From assembly GCA_936450465.1 (NCBI GenBank), contig OW388293.1:50086040-50150039 (forward strand): a stretch of 64,000 nt of DNA, written 5' to 3'. The DNA is from Gibbula magus (lineage: Eukaryota; Mollusca; Gastropoda; Trochida; Trochidae). The position numbers were made by a program, and so were the translations under genes. This document shows, one piece after another, positions 62,458-64,000 of the stretch. Under the pieces are notes generated by a model. That model worked only from the letters and a program-made list of their open reading frames with translations, did not search any database and was not told where the DNA came from. How positions within the stretch are numbered: position 1 is the stretch's first letter; every line of letters begins with the position of its first letter.

Positions 62458-62816
62458 TAGTCCATTTCAGATAACAAAATATAAATATATCAGTTATCTC
62501 CCTTTGACAAAATTGATATACGGACAGTCGCAAAATTCACTGAAAAAACTTCATTACACAAAATGAATAGAAGGAACACATGTTATGTAATTTTATATAA
62601 CGATAAATTAGTTTAAATCAATCAAAAGATGTACGAAACAGATTCATAAAATTTACGACAAACGGAAATACGAATGTTGAAAGTTGCCGCCATCTTCTGA
62701 AATAGACAACAAAGTTAGGAGGGAGCTTTGTGCTTCTGAAATAAATAAACCCCAAATGAAGCGAAAATTTGTTTGAAAATTCTATTTAGTGACACTTTTC
62801 TGGTCACTTATCGGAT
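62458..62816. promoter_or_regulatory. Bidirectional promoter between PEX7 and the NPAT-like gene
   Basis: Only 359 bp separate the two start codons, which point away from each other, so both leaders and promoters must lie here or overlap. 'gccgccatctt' at 62686-62696 matches the YY1 core (CCGCCATNTT), typical of TATA-less housekeeping promoters. No TATA box is obvious. Confidence 0.5.
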
Positions 62817-62868
62817 ATGGAACGACCTGTTTACTTTTTACCATCAGAAGTGTCGAGGCTCATTTTAG
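62817..62868 (+). CDS. NPAT: First coding exon of an NPAT-like LisH protein (partial)
   Basis: ATG starts a 52-nt coding exon, MERPVYFLPSEVSRLIL, ending in phase 1 at a good donor (gtaagaag). LPSEVSRLILG resembles the N terminus of NPAT (LPSDVARLVLG in human), where the LisH motif begins. NPAT is a nuclear coactivator of replication-dependent histone genes in S phase. An in-frame TGA lies eight codons upstream, so this ATG is the start. No second exon is seen before the window ends. The call rests on about 11 residues and the donor. It could be another LisH protein. Confidence 0.5.
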
Positions 62869-63520
62869 GTAAGAAGTTTCGTTTGACTGCTCGTTTCGAA
62901 AATGTAGTGATGACTGACTGTAACTGTGACAGGTGCGTTATATCTTCATGCTCACAAGGATAATGAGATTCTACGTCGTTTGAACTCGTTGTCTTCGTAA
63001 TTCAAATGTTAGCAAATGCAATAACATTGTGGTAGCCATTAGAATCATCAGTATCATATTTTAAACATTTATAATTATAATAAAGTAACAACAACTTGAG
63101 AACAACGAAAGAATGTAAAAATCCAAAATATAGCAATTGAGAAAAGACTGCATTTTACTGGACTCACATTGATCTGTATATTTCATATTCTTTCTAGCTT
63201 AAACATTAGAATTAGCTTCTTTATCATTGCTGCACCTGGTCCAAGGATCTTAAAAAAATGTAGCTAAGATCATATTTTGAATGTCTAGCTTGTTGATTTG
63301 AGATAAAGTAAAGTATTCTTTTTATATAAATCTCATTGTCATCTTACTGATTCTAAATAAAAGGTCAATTTGAGCACATATAAATAAATAATCGACTCAG
63401 CATTTTCTGTGCTCATAAAAAATTATCGTTAGTTTCTTCATAATTCTGGCCCCTAACAACTATCTTTCATGAAATTTTGCATGCTGTTTACACATTAGGC
63501 CAAATATATCCCTGTTAAAA
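62869..63520 (+). other. Start of intron 1 of the NPAT-like gene
   Basis: AT-rich sequence after the donor, with no recognisable exon or repeat boundary. Confidence 0.35.
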
Positions 63521-63957
63521 GCCCAGTCTGATTAAAATCGACCTTGTTCCAAGGTATAAAATTTGCAAAATTATGCATCTACCGGGATACGAACAGGTTC
63601 TGTAGATTCCTCTCCACAAGGTCTGAGAACTACCCGTATAAGCGCATGTTCCGAACCAGTTTAGCACAGCCAAAGCCGAGTCAAATAGCTGACCAATCAC
63701 AACATAGTTTTTAAACGGTCACTGTTTTGAAAGCATTCGGAACAGACCAAAGGATAGCTGTTTAAATAGCTTCTCGCACCGAAAGCATTTGTTGGGCGTC
63801 TTTTGATTAGCTACCTGAATTGCGCTCGAACACGCGTGTCTTCGGGCTGTTATCAGACGGTTTGGCGTGGAACCTACGAACGATACTAGTTCGTATCCCG
63901 GTAGATGCACTATTTTGCAATTTTTATTCCATGGAATTGATTTTAATCAGACTGGGC
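63521..63957. mobile_element. TIR element at the right edge
   Basis: Both ends read GCCCAGTCTGATTAAAATC in inverted orientation, and the inner arms share 'gcatctaccgggatacgaac'. It is 437 bp with no clear target duplication. The last 43 bp of the window ('cctcctttcacaaagcaacc') look like the start of another repeat. Confidence 0.65.
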
Positions 63958-64000
63958 CTCCTTTCACAAAGCAACCTTTACTAAAGTTAACCTTAACTCC

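Overview
The window is animal nuclear DNA, most likely from a mollusc. It is AT-rich, its genes are split into short exons by long introns with GT-AG borders, and it is crowded with short DNA transposons and tRNA-derived SINEs. Some repeats (the 'agctcat..ggcc' and 'gagtgagtgagtt..acgccgc' families, and blocks with 'gtcaaggtca') are of kinds I associate with bivalve and gastropod genomes. The species cannot be fixed from the sequence.

Four host genes are supported, three with complete exon chains in which every splice phase agrees. SYF2 (splicing factor) lies on the minus strand at 23761-27481 with 6 exons and 228 residues. A Sec23/24-type zinc finger plus von Willebrand factor A protein, of the type databases tend to call 'circularly permutated Ras protein 1-like', lies on the plus strand at 30490-44823 with 16 exons and 730 residues. 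PEX7 (peroxisomal PTS2 receptor) lies on the minus strand at 49497-62457 with 10 exons and 316 residues. The first coding exon of an NPAT-like LisH protein lies on the plus strand at 62817-62868 and continues beyond the window. SYF2 and the vWA gene are divergent about 3 kb apart. The vWA gene and PEX7 converge on a 2 kb intergenic strip. PEX7 and the NPAT-like gene are head to head, with 359 bp between their start codons.

The first 22.5 kb contain no gene I can assemble. They hold SINE copies, a 39-bp minisatellite, pogo-like, piggyBac-like and fold-back MITEs, tandem duplications, a LINE remnant, a broken mariner transposase and one promoter-like patch near 17.1 kb.

The best lead is in PEX7. 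The 3' end of exon 5, with its splice donor, has been amplified into an exact 12 x 72 bp minisatellite. Each unit keeps the donor and keeps the reading frame. Each unit also holds a 9-nt exonic segment that is the perfect complement of the donor and resembles the 5' end of U1 snRNA. Other leads are a nested transposon in intron 1 of the vWA gene, with an intact IS630-type transposase frame that has lost its expected third catalytic acid; two elements that share a 'CCCTTAACTTGCGAATCC' end beside TTAA; a fold-back repeat family that spreads TGACGTCA motifs; and inverted copies of that family on both sides of exons 9-15 of the vWA gene.
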